A stretch of DNA of 64,000 nucleotides, taken from DATBJG01 sp963790545 (GTDB lineage Bacteria > Acidobacteriota > Vicinamibacteria > Vicinamibacterales > JAMQPK01). The notes under the pieces are model-generated. The model was given only the letters and a program-made list of their open reading frames with translations. It had not been told where the DNA came from and did no database searches. The translations under genes and the position numbers were made by a program. The stretch covers positions 1 to 64,000 of the forward strand of contig CAWBPA010000018.1 of assembly GCA_963790545.1 (NCBI GenBank), given 5' to 3'. This document shows, piece after piece, positions 25,447 through 34,537 of this stretch (position 1 is the first letter of the stretch; every line of letters starts with the position of its first letter).

Positions 25447-26490
25447 ATGGCCCTGACCGACTTCATCCGCAGCCAATTCATCGAGATCATCGAATGGACG
25501 GACGACTCGCGAGATACGCTCTCGTATCGATTTCCTGACGACGACAAGGAAATCAAGCGGGGCGCGCAGCTCATCGTGCGCGAGTCACAATGCGTCCAGT
25601 TCGTTTACCTCGGCCAGTACGGCGACCTCTTCGGCCCAGGCAAGCATTCATTGACGACCGACAACATCCCGGTCCTCTCGAGGCTCAAAGGATGGAAGTA
25701 CGGCTTCGAGTCGCCGTTCAAGGTCGATGTGTATTACCTGACGACTCGCCTCTTTACCGGAAACAAGTGGGGGACGTCCAATCCCGTCATGATCCGCGAT
25801 CAGGATTTCGGCATCGTCCGAGTCCGTGCCTTCGGAACCTACGATTTCCGGATCGTCGAGCCGCCGAGATTCCTGAAAGAGGTGGCCGGGACGGACCATC
25901 ATTTCCGGCTCGACGAATTTGCCGACGTGATGCGATCCCGGCTCGTCAGCGTCTTCAGTGAGGCACTCGCGACGAGCAAGGTGCCTGTGCTCGACGTGGC
26001 CACGCGCTACAGCGAACTGGGTGAAGCGTTGCTGCCGCTCGTCAATCCGGTGCTGAAAGACAAGTACGGCCTCGAAATGGCGAGTTTCGTCATCGAGAAC
26101 GTTTCGGTACCTGCGGAAGTAGAACAGGCGATCGACAAACGCGCAAGCATGACGGCGGTGGGCAATTTGAACGACTACGTCAAATATCAGATGGCGCAAG
26201 GATTCGAGAAAGGCGGCCCCGGCGCTGCCGGCGTCGGCGCCGAGATGGCGGTCGGGATCACGATGGCTCAGCAGATGATGAACCAGCCGGGCGGTATCAC
26301 CTCGCAGGCGACTCCGTCCGCCGCGGCGTCCGGGATTCCAGAAACGATGGGACCCGCCGACGCCGCGAAGGCACTTGGCGTCTCCGAAGCCGACGTGATT
26401 ACGAGCCTCGAGGCCGGCGATCTCAAGGGCAAGCGCATCGGGACGCAGTGGCGCATCACCAAGACGGCGCTGGCCGAGTTCCTGAAGTAG
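25447..26490 (+). CDS. SPFH-domain protein (YdjI-like) with C-terminal helix-turn-helix
   Basis: 347 residues with GAAGGAG before ATG 25447. Residues about 1-250 match the YdjI/'virion core protein'-like SPFH branch: IEWTDDSRDTLSYRFPDDD, LIVRESQCVQFVYLGQYGDL, then FGPGKHSL, MIRDQDFGIVRVRAFGTYDF and YGLEMASFVIENVSVPAEVE. A Gly/Ala/Met-rich linker leads to residues 305-347, PADAAKALGVSEADVITSLE then AGDLKGKRIGTQWRITKTAL, which has the excisionase-type winged helix-turn-helix pattern. SPFH proteins assemble on membranes; the usual partner of this branch is a zinc-ribbon membrane protein, as encoded on both sides here. Confidence 0.85.
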   Translation: MALTDFIRSQFIEIIEWTDDSRDTLSYRFPDDDKEIKRGAQLIVRESQCVQFVYLGQYGDLFGPGKHSLTTDNIPVLSRLKGWKYGFESPFKVDVYYLTTRLFTGNKWGTSNPVMIRDQDFGIVRVRAFGTYDFRIVEPPRFLKEVAGTDHHFRLDEFADVMRSRLVSVFSEALATSKVPVLDVATRYSELGEALLPLVNPVLKDKYGLEMASFVIENVSVPAEVEQAIDKRASMTAVGNLNDYVKYQMAQGFEKGGPGAAGVGAEMAVGITMAQQMMNQPGGITSQATPSAAASGIPETMGPADAAKALGVSEADVITSLEAGDLKGKRIGTQWRITKTALAEFLK

Positions 26491-26502
26491 CGTCGGTTCG
26501 CC

Positions 26503-27609
26503 GTGGCCGACCCGCATCAATCTGCACCTGACGGATCGAGCGATCCGATCGCCTCCGCACGCCAGAAGTTCCACTGCCCCGCGTGCGGCGCCGAGGCCAC
26601 GTGGAATCCGACGAAGCAGGCGCTGATCTGTCCCTTCTGCGGTACCGAGTCCCCGGTCACGCTGCAAACCAGCGGTGCCGACACACTCATCGTCGAGCAC
26701 GATCTGGTCGCTGCCCTCAGAGGCATTCCGGACTCATCCCGCGGCTGGCAGGCGGTCAAGACTTCCGTTCGGTGTCAGAGCTGTCAGGCGATTTCGGTCT
26801 TCGATGCCGACGAGATTGGCCGTCGGTGCGATTTCTGCGGCTCGACCGCACTCGTGCCGTACGAGCAGGTGAAGGACTCCTTTCGGCCGGAGTCCCTGTT
26901 GCCCCTCAAGATCTCCGAAACGCAGGCGCGCGAGCTGATTCGCGCGTGGTACAAACGGCAGTGGCTCGCCCCCAACGCCTTTGGCGGCAAAGCGATCACG
27001 GATACGGTCAAGGGGATCTATCTTCCGTACTGGACCTTTGACGCGAACGCTGACGCGCGGTGGACGGCCGAGGCGGGGCGGTACTACTACGTTCGGGAAA
27101 ACAATCGGAGGGTGACGAAAATCAACTGGACGCCCGCCTCCGGGCAACTCTCGCACGTGTTCGACGACGATCTGGTGTGCGCGTCGGTGGGCATCGATCC
27201 TGCCAGATTGAGGGGAATCGAACCGTTCCCCACCTCGACTCTGGTGCCGTTCGACCCCGGCTATCTGGCCGGGTGGACGGTCGAACGGTACCAAATCGAT
27301 CTCGTGGCGGCGGCTGAGCGATCGCGACAACAAATGGATGCCGAGCTGCGTCAACTGTGCGCACAACAAGTTCCTGGTGATACGCACCGCAATCTGAGTG
27401 TAGACGCCCGGTTCCACGATCAGACGTTCAAACACGTCCTCGCGCCGGTGTGGCTCATGACGTACGTGTACGGCGGGAAATCCTACCAGGTTGTCGTAAA
27501 TGGCGTAACCGGTACGCTCGCGGGCTCGAGGCCGTGGAGCTGGATCAAGATCACGCTGCTGGTGATCCTCGCCCTCGTGATCGTGTTGCTCCTCAACTCC
27601 GGTAACTAG
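26503..27609 (+). CDS. Zinc-ribbon membrane protein, SPFH partner
   Basis: 368 residues from GTG 26503, 12 bases after the SPFH gene. Two zinc ribbons, FHCPACGAEATW..ICPFCG and VRCQSCQAI..RCDFCGSTAL, are followed by LLPLKISETQARELIRAWYK, IYLPYWTFDANADARWTAEA, LVPFDPGYLAGWTVERYQID and one C-terminal membrane helix (ITLLVILALVIVLLL, the last 20 residues). It is paralogous to the protein at 24080. The layout suggests a cytoplasmic domain anchored by its tail next to the SPFH assembly. Confidence 0.78.
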   Translation: MADPHQSAPDGSSDPIASARQKFHCPACGAEATWNPTKQALICPFCGTESPVTLQTSGADTLIVEHDLVAALRGIPDSSRGWQAVKTSVRCQSCQAISVFDADEIGRRCDFCGSTALVPYEQVKDSFRPESLLPLKISETQARELIRAWYKRQWLAPNAFGGKAITDTVKGIYLPYWTFDANADARWTAEAGRYYYVRENNRRVTKINWTPASGQLSHVFDDDLVCASVGIDPARLRGIEPFPTSTLVPFDPGYLAGWTVERYQIDLVAAAERSRQQMDAELRQLCAQQVPGDTHRNLSVDARFHDQTFKHVLAPVWLMTYVYGGKSYQVVVNGVTGTLAGSRPWSWIKITLLVILALVIVLLLNSGN

Positions 27610-27689
27610 AGTCCTGGCTCTCCGAGCCGCTTCAGTGTCATCCGCTGAACAATGAGATGCAAATTTGATACAGGGCCGCGCGTTCATTA

Positions 27690-27705
27690 CTCCTATATTA
27701 AGGAG
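27690..27705. promoter_or_regulatory. Inverted repeat upstream of the VOC gene
   Basis: CTCCT, ATATTA, AGGAG lies about 90 bases before the VOC gene start in an AT-richer gap. It could be an operator or an upstream promoter element. No matching regulator gene is adjacent. Confidence 0.3.
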
Positions 27706-27795
27706 AGGCCGAAATCCACGGCCCTGACGTCCGGCCTTGACGTAATTCCAATGATTTCAAATTGTTAGGGATGTTGGAGTAGGCTGAGGGGCATC

Positions 27796-28665
27796 ATGAA
27801 TCGACTCTTCAGCGTGGGCCCGTTGCTCGTACTACTCGCCTCGACGTCCGCGTTGTCTGCGCAGCTGCTCAATAAAAAGGCGCCGGTCATCGTCGGCCAC
27901 TATCACCTGAATGTCAGCAGCGTCGACGAGCACAAGAAGTTCTGGGTAGACACACTTGGTGGGACCGCGATCAAAGTCGGCAGCGCCGACGTCATCAAGT
28001 TTCCCGACATTCTGCTGTTTCTGCGCGTGCAGCCTCCAACCGGAGGAACCAGGGGCACGACGTTCGACCATATTGGATTTGCCGTGCCGAACGTACCGGA
28101 AACGACCGCCAAGGTCGTGGCAAACGGTTACAAGTTGACGGTTGGTCGCGAGATTGCCGGACAGGCGCCTCCTGCTCCCGCGACCGGGGGCTCGGCAGTC
28201 TACGGAAAGTTTTCGTATTTGGTAGGCCCCGATGGCGTGAAGGTGGAGCTCGTAACGAGCAGCGAATCGAACCCCGCGCCCATCACCCACCATCATGTCC
28301 ACTTCGTCAACAAGCAGTACGTCGAGATGCAACAGTGGTACATGAAGGTGTTCGACGCAACGTTGCGCCCCGGCCAGACTGACTTCTTCATTGGGGCCGA
28401 CCTGCCCGGTGTTGGGTACATGCTGAACTTCTTCAGATGGGAGCTCGAAGAAAATCTCGTCGGCACCAGGGGGCGAGCCGTCGATCACGTCGGGTTCGAG
28501 GTCAAGAACCTCGAAGAATTCTGCAAGAAACTCGAAGCCAAGGGCATCATGCTGACCGAGCCGTACCGCAAGGCACCTGAGCTGAACAACATCGGCACGG
28601 CAGTCATGACCGATCCTTGGGGGACTTCGATCGAACTGACGGAGGGATTGGACAAGGTATCCTGA
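27796..28665 (+). CDS. Exported VOC/glyoxalase-fold protein
   Basis: 289 residues with a signal peptide (MNRLFSVGPLLVLLASTSAL then SAQ). Two VOC half-domains are visible: GHYHLNVSSVDEHKKFWVDT then LGG, TFDHIGFAVPNVPETTAKV, and HHHVHFVNKQYVEMQQWYMK, VDHVGFEVKNLEEFCKKL, MTDPWGTSIELTEG. The His and Glu residues at the ends of the strands are the usual metal ligands of this superfamily. The substrate is unknown. Export to the periplasm is unusual for VOC enzymes but recurs in acidobacteria-type genomes. Confidence 0.8.
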   Translation: MNRLFSVGPLLVLLASTSALSAQLLNKKAPVIVGHYHLNVSSVDEHKKFWVDTLGGTAIKVGSADVIKFPDILLFLRVQPPTGGTRGTTFDHIGFAVPNVPETTAKVVANGYKLTVGREIAGQAPPAPATGGSAVYGKFSYLVGPDGVKVELVTSSESNPAPITHHHVHFVNKQYVEMQQWYMKVFDATLRPGQTDFFIGADLPGVGYMLNFFRWELEENLVGTRGRAVDHVGFEVKNLEEFCKKLEAKGIMLTEPYRKAPELNNIGTAVMTDPWGTSIELTEGLDKVS

Positions 28666-28675
28666 ACACCGGCGA

Positions 28676-29557
28676 CTACGGCCGCCTGAATCCCTTTAAG
28701 AGGCTCCGCTTTCGCGCGAGGATCTCACTGTCTTCGGTCAGGCCAGGATAAAGCGCGCGCTCCCAGCTTCCGTATAGCGGGTTCGGCAGCAGCACCCAGC
28801 CCCTGCCCCAAAAACTCGCATGAGTTTGCGCGAGGGCGGTCCGCTGAAGCGGCGAAAGATTGGCCGTTGAAACGAAGTCGTTCATGTCGTCGCCAATGAG
28901 AAGCAGAATTCGGTGGGTCTTGGCGATCTCAGCCCTTCGAACGGCCTTATCAGAAGTCCAACCGTTCTCACCCACACAGAGAACGGTGGCGTCCGATGCA
29001 GGTATTCCCAATGCAGCGAGGTTCTTGAGCGTCCGGTCTTGCTCGGCAGCCGTGCGATTGGTGACATAGAACGTCCGGATACCCTTGCCCTCGGCAAACG
29101 CGACAAAGTCTTTTGACCCCGGCACCAAACCTGCCGCCATCTCGCTAACCCAGGCCTCCCAGTTGGCCGTCTGATACACCGTCCGCTCCAACACGAGCTG
29201 TGCCTGGAATGGAGAGTTGTCCAGGATTGTTTCGTCAAGATCGAGAATCACGGCCCCCGGTCGACTTTCGTACCCCGATCCTTGTTCCAGGCTGGCCGTC
29301 CAGGACGTGTCTCGCAGTGACGCTTCCAGCGTGATTTGCGCATTGCGGTACGCGGCAGAGGCGAGCGCCCAATACTCGGCAGCTGTCTGCATCCACAGAA
29401 CCCCGTTCAGTCCCTCGTGCGCGTCGCGATTGGCGGCAACCGGACCCGGCGACGCCGCCCCTGCTCCTGTCGCGGGCGTCGATCTGGCGGCGCAGGCACT
29501 CGACAAAAAGCAGACGTTCAAGACGGCGAGGATCACGGACAGAGACCTGATGCTCAT
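28676..29557 (-). CDS. HAD-superfamily acid phosphatase lipoprotein, e(P4)-like
   Basis: 293 residues from ATG 29557 (MSIRSLSVILAVLNVCFLSS then AC); the LSSAC lipobox marks a lipoprotein. The HAD motif I is VILDLDETILDNS, followed by FYVTNRTAAEQDRTLKNLAA (motif II), a Lys in TSDKAVRR, and LLIGDDMNDF (motif IV). The N-terminal YWALASAAYRNAQITLE helix is typical of the class C acid phosphatase/5'-nucleotidase e(P4) family, which dephosphorylates nucleotides at the cell surface. It is convergent with the VOC gene. Confidence 0.87.
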   Translation of the reverse strand: MSIRSLSVILAVLNVCFLSSACAARSTPATGAGAASPGPVAANRDAHEGLNGVLWMQTAAEYWALASAAYRNAQITLEASLRDTSWTASLEQGSGYESRPGAVILDLDETILDNSPFQAQLVLERTVYQTANWEAWVSEMAAGLVPGSKDFVAFAEGKGIRTFYVTNRTAAEQDRTLKNLAALGIPASDATVLCVGENGWTSDKAVRRAEIAKTHRILLLIGDDMNDFVSTANLSPLQRTALAQTHASFWGRGWVLLPNPLYGSWERALYPGLTEDSEILARKRSLLKGFRRP

Positions 29558-29634
29558 ATGCCTCCATGCTACCCTGTTACCACGACGCTGGTTCCGGCGC
29601 AATCGGGATCAGAAAATGTTCTGCTGGAAAAATC

Positions 29635-30051
29635 ATGGCTGAAATGAAGACGACGGTGAGCAAATTGAGCGTCGAGGACTTTCTCAATGGCCTTCAGAAT
29701 GCGCAGCGCCGTGAGGACGCGTTCACCATCGTGAAGATGATGAAGTCTGTAACGGGGCAACCCGCGCGGATGTGGGGGCCGAGCATTGTCGGCTTCGACA
29801 AGTACCACTACAAGTACGCGAGCGGCCGAGAAGGCGAGATCTGCATGATCGGGTTTTCGCCGCGCAGCCAGGCTTTGACGCTCTACATCATGCCAGGCTT
29901 TAAGACGCGGGATTCCCTGTTGAAGAAGCTTGGCAAGCATACGACCGGTAAGGCGTGTGTGTACATCAGAAAGCTCGAAGACGTGGACATGAAGACATTG
30001 AAGCAACTTGTGACGGACTCATATCAACACATGAAGAAGACCTACAAGTGA
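29635..30051 (+). CDS. DUF1801 protein
   Basis: 138 residues from ATG 29635 (MAEMKTTVSKLSVEDFLNGL). The YdhG-like DUF1801 pattern is clear: REDAFTIVKMMKSVTGQPAR then MWGPSIVGFDKYHYKYASG, IGFSPRSQALTLYIMPGF, ACVYIRKLEDVDMKTLKQLV. It is a small single-domain cytosolic protein whose biochemical function is not established. Confidence 0.85.
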   Translation: MAEMKTTVSKLSVEDFLNGLQNAQRREDAFTIVKMMKSVTGQPARMWGPSIVGFDKYHYKYASGREGEICMIGFSPRSQALTLYIMPGFKTRDSLLKKLGKHTTGKACVYIRKLEDVDMKTLKQLVTDSYQHMKKTYK

Positions 30052-30097
30052 GGAGTGCGCTGCTCGTCTCGTGTGGCAACAGCTCGCGTTGGGAGAC

Positions 30098-30808
30098 TCA
30101 CAATCGGCGGCTCAGCCATCGCGCGAATGAGCTGAGACTCGCGTTCAGGAGCCCGCCGTGCGACACAACGCCGAACCAGCCCGGTCCCCGCTCGAACGAC
30201 GCAAATGCGGCTTCGACCTCCCGTCGCGCGCGCTCGAGTTGCAGCGGCAGCGTCGGATCGACGGGCTGCGCCGTCTCCGATTTGCGAAGCTCAGCGACGA
30301 GGGCACCCGCCTGGTTCACGTCCAGCATCGACAGTGGAGACCCGCAGTGCGCGCATGACGAAGTCTTCGCGAGATCGATTGGCGCCCCACAGTTCGAGCA
30401 ATTGACCACCTGAACGTTCTGACGGAGCTCTTCAATCTGCTGAGGCGAGAGCGGCCGGATAAAGTCCTTCTCACGCAGAAAATCCACAAACGTAATGAGC
30501 CGCCCGTGATCACGTGGGCAGCGCAGATATTGGAACCGGGTGTTGCGCTGCTGATCGTGCGTCAGAAGGAGACGTGTGCTGCAGCGGGGACACCCGGGCT
30601 TCAGGGCCCTCGGCGTCCGCGCTGTCAGCGCATGTTCGCCGATGATGCGAAACAGTTTCAGCACTGAACCCGGTGAAAGCTTCAGGCTCTCACGGGTGTC
30701 GAACCAGAAGAGCTGACAGGGAAGACACAGATCGATGGTGATCGACGTTCCCAGATGGCCATCGAGGCTCTCCGCCTGCATCGCGGACTGGCAGTTGGGA
30801 CACTTCAT
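30098..30808 (-). CDS. Zinc-ribbon protein of unknown function
   Basis: 236 residues with three metal-binding segments: MKCPNCQSAM..DLCLPCQLFWFD (zf-TFIIB-like), GCPRCSTRLL..YLRCPRDHGR, and VNCSNCGAPIDL..CAHCGSPL. A helical C-terminal tail follows (LERARREVEAAFASFERG). No membrane segment or signal peptide. Such proteins are often adaptors, but the partner cannot be named here. Confidence 0.7.
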   Translation of the reverse strand: MKCPNCQSAMQAESLDGHLGTSITIDLCLPCQLFWFDTRESLKLSPGSVLKLFRIIGEHALTARTPRALKPGCPRCSTRLLLTHDQQRNTRFQYLRCPRDHGRLITFVDFLREKDFIRPLSPQQIEELRQNVQVVNCSNCGAPIDLAKTSSCAHCGSPLSMLDVNQAGALVAELRKSETAQPVDPTLPLQLERARREVEAAFASFERGPGWFGVVSHGGLLNASLSSFARWLSRRL

Positions 30809-30861
30809 AGAGTGGGAGCAGCGATTGTAACGCCCAAGCTGCGGGGATAGTATGGTTGCGG

Positions 30862-31110
30862 CTATTGTGTCAGTGAGGATTTCCGTCGCGAAGCCCGGCG
30901 GAACTCCCAGTAGAAACCGCCCGCAAAAGCGAGGGTTACGACAAGGGCGAGCGCAAGCCCAGAAACGCCGTAAGAAACTGCACCAATCCCGCCAGAACCC
31001 GTCGTCGCAAACTGCAGCAAGAGCGGGATCACGAGCACCGCAACGACAAACAAGACGATGACCAGTAGAGCGGCGGCAATCCCCGCGAGGAAGCTCTTGA
31101 GATAAATCAT
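30862..31110 (-). CDS. Small two-helix membrane protein
   Basis: 82 residues from ATG 31110 (MIYLKSFLAGIAAALLVIVL); longer in-frame starts lack a leader-like context. Two hydrophobic segments, residues about 6-34 and 48-68, are joined by a Gly/Ser loop (TTGSGGIGAVSYG), with a basic tail EFRRASRRK. It is an inner-membrane protein of unknown function. Confidence 0.6.
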   Translation of the reverse strand: MIYLKSFLAGIAAALLVIVLFVVAVLVIPLLLQFATTGSGGIGAVSYGVSGLALALVVTLAFAGGFYWEFRRASRRKSSLTQ

Positions 31111-31258
31111 CGCCAAACCCTCAAGGTGCCACGCAACCTGGAATTTGTCCGTCGAGGATACATGTACAGAAGAGCCAAGGCTGCCGGATTTTTTTCGACC
31201 AGCCTGTCGATCTTGTGCTGCCTCGATCGACAATAAAGTAAGGAAGGAGGGGTGACGA

Positions 31259-32374
31259 ATGAATAGGGTACGGGTACTGGTGGGAACACGTAAGGGCGCG
31301 TTCGTCCTGACAGCCGACGGAAAGCGCGAACAATGGGATGTGAGCGGACCCCATTTCGCCGGCTGGGAGATGTATCACCTGAAAGGCTCGCCCGCCGACC
31401 CGAATCGGCTGTATGCGTCGCAGTCCAGCGGCTGGTTCGGCCAGCTGATCCAGCGCTCCAACGATGGTGGCAAGACGTGGGAGCCGGTCGGAAACAAGTT
31501 CGCGTACGACGGCGTTCCGGGTACTCACCAGTGGTACGACGGCACGCCCCATCCCTGGGAGTTCAAGCGAGTCTGGCATCTCGAACCCTCGCTCACCGAT
31601 CCGGACACGATCTACGCCGGGGTTGAAGACGCCGCCTTGTTTCACACAACCGACGGCGGCCAATCGTGGCACGAGCTGGCCGGACTACGCGGTCACGGCT
31701 CTGGGCCACAGTGGGCACCTGGCGCCGGGGGACTGTGCCTCCACACGATTCTTTTGGATCCGACCAACCCCCAACGGATGTTCATTGCGATTTCGGCTGC
31801 GGGAGCGTTTCGGACGGACGATGGCGGCAAGACCTGGCAGCCGATCAACCAGGGCCTGAAGTCGGAGGGCATTCCTGATCCGAACGCCGAGGTCGGCCAC
31901 TGCGTCCACCGCATTGCGATGCACCCGTCCCGGCCGAAGGTGCTCTTCATGCAGAAGCATTGGGACGTGATGCGAAGCGATGACGCCGGGGCCTCGTGGC
32001 ACGAGGTGAGCGGAAACCTTCCAACAGACTTCGGGTTTCCGATTGACGTGCATGCCCACGAGCCGAACACGATCTATGTCGTTCCGATCAAGAGCGACTC
32101 TGAACACTTTCCGCCGGACGGCAAGCTGCGTGTCTATCGCAGTCGCAGCGGCGGCAACGAGTGGGAGGCCTTGACCAAAGGGCTGCCACAGCGTGATTGT
32201 TACGTCAACGTATTGCGCGACGCCATGGCCGTTGACTCGCTCGATCCGTGCGGCGTGTACTTCGGGACGACCGGCGGCCAGGTGTACGCGTCGGCCAATG
32301 CCGGAGACAGCTGGGCGCCAATCGTGCGAGATCTTCCCGCTGTGGTGTCCGTCGAGGTTCAAACGCTTTCATGA
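31259..32374 (+). CDS. BNR/sialidase-type beta-propeller protein
   Basis: 371 residues; AAGGAGG lies before ATG 31259. Repeated BNR/Asp-box-like units are spread through it: SNDGGKTWEPV, TTDGGQSWHEL, TDDGGKTWQPI, SDDAGASWHEV, ANAGDSWAPI. There is no signal peptide and no classical sialidase catalytic set is evident, so 'propeller' is safer than 'sialidase'. Its stop overlaps the MoaD-like gene (ATGA), a pairing I believe is common, which suggests a shared role. Confidence 0.82.
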   Translation: MNRVRVLVGTRKGAFVLTADGKREQWDVSGPHFAGWEMYHLKGSPADPNRLYASQSSGWFGQLIQRSNDGGKTWEPVGNKFAYDGVPGTHQWYDGTPHPWEFKRVWHLEPSLTDPDTIYAGVEDAALFHTTDGGQSWHELAGLRGHGSGPQWAPGAGGLCLHTILLDPTNPQRMFIAISAAGAFRTDDGGKTWQPINQGLKSEGIPDPNAEVGHCVHRIAMHPSRPKVLFMQKHWDVMRSDDAGASWHEVSGNLPTDFGFPIDVHAHEPNTIYVVPIKSDSEHFPPDGKLRVYRSRSGGNEWEALTKGLPQRDCYVNVLRDAMAVDSLDPCGVYFGTTGGQVYASANAGDSWAPIVRDLPAVVSVEVQTLS

Positions 32375-32667
32375 TCAGGGTCATTCTCCCGGCTCATCTC
32401 CGCACACTGGCGCGCGTCGATGACGAGGTGACGCTCGACATCGAGGGCGAAGTCACACAACGCTCGATTCTCAACGCGCTCGAGGCTCGCTATCCGATGT
32501 TGCAGGGGACGATCCGGGATCACGAGACGCAAAAACGCCGGCCGTTTTTGAGGTTCTTCGCCTGCCAGGAGGACCTGTCCCACGAGCTGCCGGATGCCCC
32601 GCTGCCACAGGCAGTCGCGACGGGCGTCGAACCCTTTCTGGTCGTCGGCGCGATGGCCGGCGGATGA
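32371..32667 (+). CDS. MoaD/ThiS-like beta-grasp protein ending in Gly-Gly
   Basis: 98 residues, start fixed by the ATGA overlap with the propeller gene. The fold pattern is VILPAHLRTLARVDDEVTLD, SILNALEARYPMLQGTI, FLRFFACQEDLSHELPD and FLVVGAMAGG, with the double Gly at the very end as in sulfur carriers. Sulfur-carrier use needs an E1-like activator; none is adjacent, and the E1 genes of this window lie 10 kb away. Function is open. Confidence 0.8.
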   Translation: MIRVILPAHLRTLARVDDEVTLDIEGEVTQRSILNALEARYPMLQGTIRDHETQKRRPFLRFFACQEDLSHELPDAPLPQAVATGVEPFLVVGAMAGG

Positions 32668-32766
32668 AAGACCAGTCGGCAGCAGGCAGCGGGCAGTCAG
32701 CAGTTGGCGGCTGGCAGTTCGCGACAGCTTGCGGCCCGGGCGCCGAAGGTGTTCTGATGGGTAGCT

Positions 32767-34053
32767 GTGACGGCTACCGATCCCCATCGCGCCATTGACG
32801 CAGTCTGGCGAATCGAGTCGCCGCGGCTCATTGCCGGCCTCGTGCGCATCGTGCGCGACATCGGTCTCGCGGAGGATCTCGCGCAGGATGCGCTCGTTGC
32901 GGCACTCGAGCAATGGCCGGTGTCTGGCGTCCCGCGTAACCCGGGGGCCTGGCTCATGGCCGCCGCCAAGCATCGGGCGATCGACGTGTTCCGCCGGAAC
33001 AAGTTGCTCGAGCGAAAGCACGCCGAACTTGGTTACGAGCTCGAGGCCGAGCAAGATGCCGCGGCAACAGACCTCGACGCGGCTCTCGACGACGACATCG
33101 GCGACGACCTCCTCGGTCTGATATTCACAGCCTGCCATCCCGTTCTCCCAACCGAAGCCCGTATTGCGCTCACGCTTCGCTTGCTCGGTGGTCTGACGAC
33201 CGAAGAAATTGCGCGGGCGTTCCTCGTTTCGGAGCCGACCGTCGCTCAGCGGATTGTTCGAGCCAAGCGGACGCTTGCCGACAAACGCGTCCCCTTCGAG
33301 GTTCCGAGGGGAGCGGAGCGGGGCGCGCGGCTGTCGTCGGTGCTCGAGGTCATCTATCTCATCTTCAACGAGGGTTATACAGCCACGGCGGGTGCCGACT
33401 GGATGCGACCCGCGCTCTGCGAGGATGCGCTGCGTCTTGGTCGGATCCTGGCCGGCCTGATTCCCGAGGAACCCGAAGTCCACGGCCTGGTGGCGCTGAT
33501 GGAGATTCAGGCGTCGCGCGCACGGGCTCGCGTGGGTCCATCGGGAGAACCCATCCGACTGTTCGAACAAAACCGCTCGCTCTGGGATCGCCTGCTCATC
33601 CGGCGTGGTCTCGCCGCGCTCGATCGAGCCAAGGCGCTTGGCGGCACACCCGGTCCGTATGTGCTCGAGGCCTCGATTGCCGCGTGTCACGCAAGAGCGC
33701 TGACGGCCTCGGACACCGATTGGTCACGCATCGCGGCGCTCTACGCCGAACTGGCCCAACTGACGCCTTCACCCGTCGTGGAGTTGAACCGAGCCGTGGC
33801 CGTTTCAATGGCCGAGGGTCCCGACGCCGGCCTGAAGCTCGTCGATGCGCTCGCGACGGAGTCGTCACTCAAGCACTACCACCTCTTGCCCAGCGTGCGC
33901 GGCGACCTTCTCGCCAGGCTCGGCCGCTTCGAGGAAGCTGGGCCGGAATTCGAGCGCGCCGCATCGCTGACGCGGAATGCACGGGAACGCGACTTGCTCC
34001 TCGAGCGCGCCCGAGCCTGCGCGCGCGACTCGACCGAGCTGGAGCCCCGATAG
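32767..34053 (+). CDS. ECF42-type RNA polymerase sigma factor
   Basis: 428 residues from GTG 32767 (VTATDPHRAIDAVWRIESPR). Sigma region 2 is visible in IVRDIGLAEDLAQDALVAAL then WLMAAAKHRAIDVFRRNK, and region 4 in LTLRLLGGLTTEEIARAFLV then VAQRIVRAKRTL. The C-terminal ~230 residues (VIYLIFNEGYTATAGADWMR, LLPSVRGDLLARLGRFEEA) are the SnoaL-free TPR-like extension of the ECF42 group. These sigma factors usually sit beside a YCII/DGPF protein; here the neighbours are an AraC regulator and a VOC protein. Confidence 0.9.
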   Translation: MTATDPHRAIDAVWRIESPRLIAGLVRIVRDIGLAEDLAQDALVAALEQWPVSGVPRNPGAWLMAAAKHRAIDVFRRNKLLERKHAELGYELEAEQDAAATDLDAALDDDIGDDLLGLIFTACHPVLPTEARIALTLRLLGGLTTEEIARAFLVSEPTVAQRIVRAKRTLADKRVPFEVPRGAERGARLSSVLEVIYLIFNEGYTATAGADWMRPALCEDALRLGRILAGLIPEEPEVHGLVALMEIQASRARARVGPSGEPIRLFEQNRSLWDRLLIRRGLAALDRAKALGGTPGPYVLEASIAACHARALTASDTDWSRIAALYAELAQLTPSPVVELNRAVAVSMAEGPDAGLKLVDALATESSLKHYHLLPSVRGDLLARLGRFEEAGPEFERAASLTRNARERDLLLERARACARDSTELEPR

Positions 34054-34055
34054 CA

Positions 34056-34537
34056 ATGCTCACGCGCGACGCGTTCAGAAACCTGTGCCTGGCACGGGAT
34101 ATCCTGTGTGACACCGAGCTGCCGCTCTCGATTCGCGAGGTCGCGAAAGGCGCGGCCATGTCGCCCTTCCATTTCATTCGCCAATTTCACGCCGTCTTTG
34201 GTGAAACACCACACCAGTTGCGGATCCAGGCCCGGTTGGATAGGGCGAAGCATCTGCTGGCGGTCAGCGATTGCTCCGTGACAGATGTCTGTATGGAAGT
34301 CGGGTTTAGCAGCCTCGGTAGCTTCAGTGACCTGTTCTCGCGTCGAGTTGGCGTACCGCCCTCCGCCTACAGACGTCGCGTTCGCGTTTTCATGCCCGGT
34401 CCGGGAGAACTATCGCCACCGCTGGAGCCGGGTTGCCTGACGTTGATGGCGGCCGCTTTCGCAATTTTCGAGAAGCGACTGCATTCAAGGTACTGCCAGA
34501 ATCTGAGAGAAGTCACAAACGACGCGAGGTTTCATGA
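34056..34537 (+). pseudogene. AraC-family regulator, broken by a frame change
   Basis: ATG 34056 opens a protein with a clear AraC double helix-turn-helix: LSIREVAKGAAMSPFHFIRQ then FHAVFGETPHQLRIQARLDR, then VTDVCMEVGFSSLGSFSDLF. After about 34440 the annotated frame loses family character and runs, without a stop, through the whole next gene to 34979. In the +2 frame the expected tail RFRNFREATAF appears, and that frame stops at 34535-34537, overlapping the VOC ATG as ATGA. A one-base change near 34440-34460 therefore separates the two parts. Intact, it would be a short AraC regulator of the VOC gene. Confidence 0.75.

Noticed and set aside
32359..33690. 443-residue open frame on the minus strand
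   Set aside because: Antisense of the MoaD-like and ECF42 genes, whose families are clear on the plus strand.
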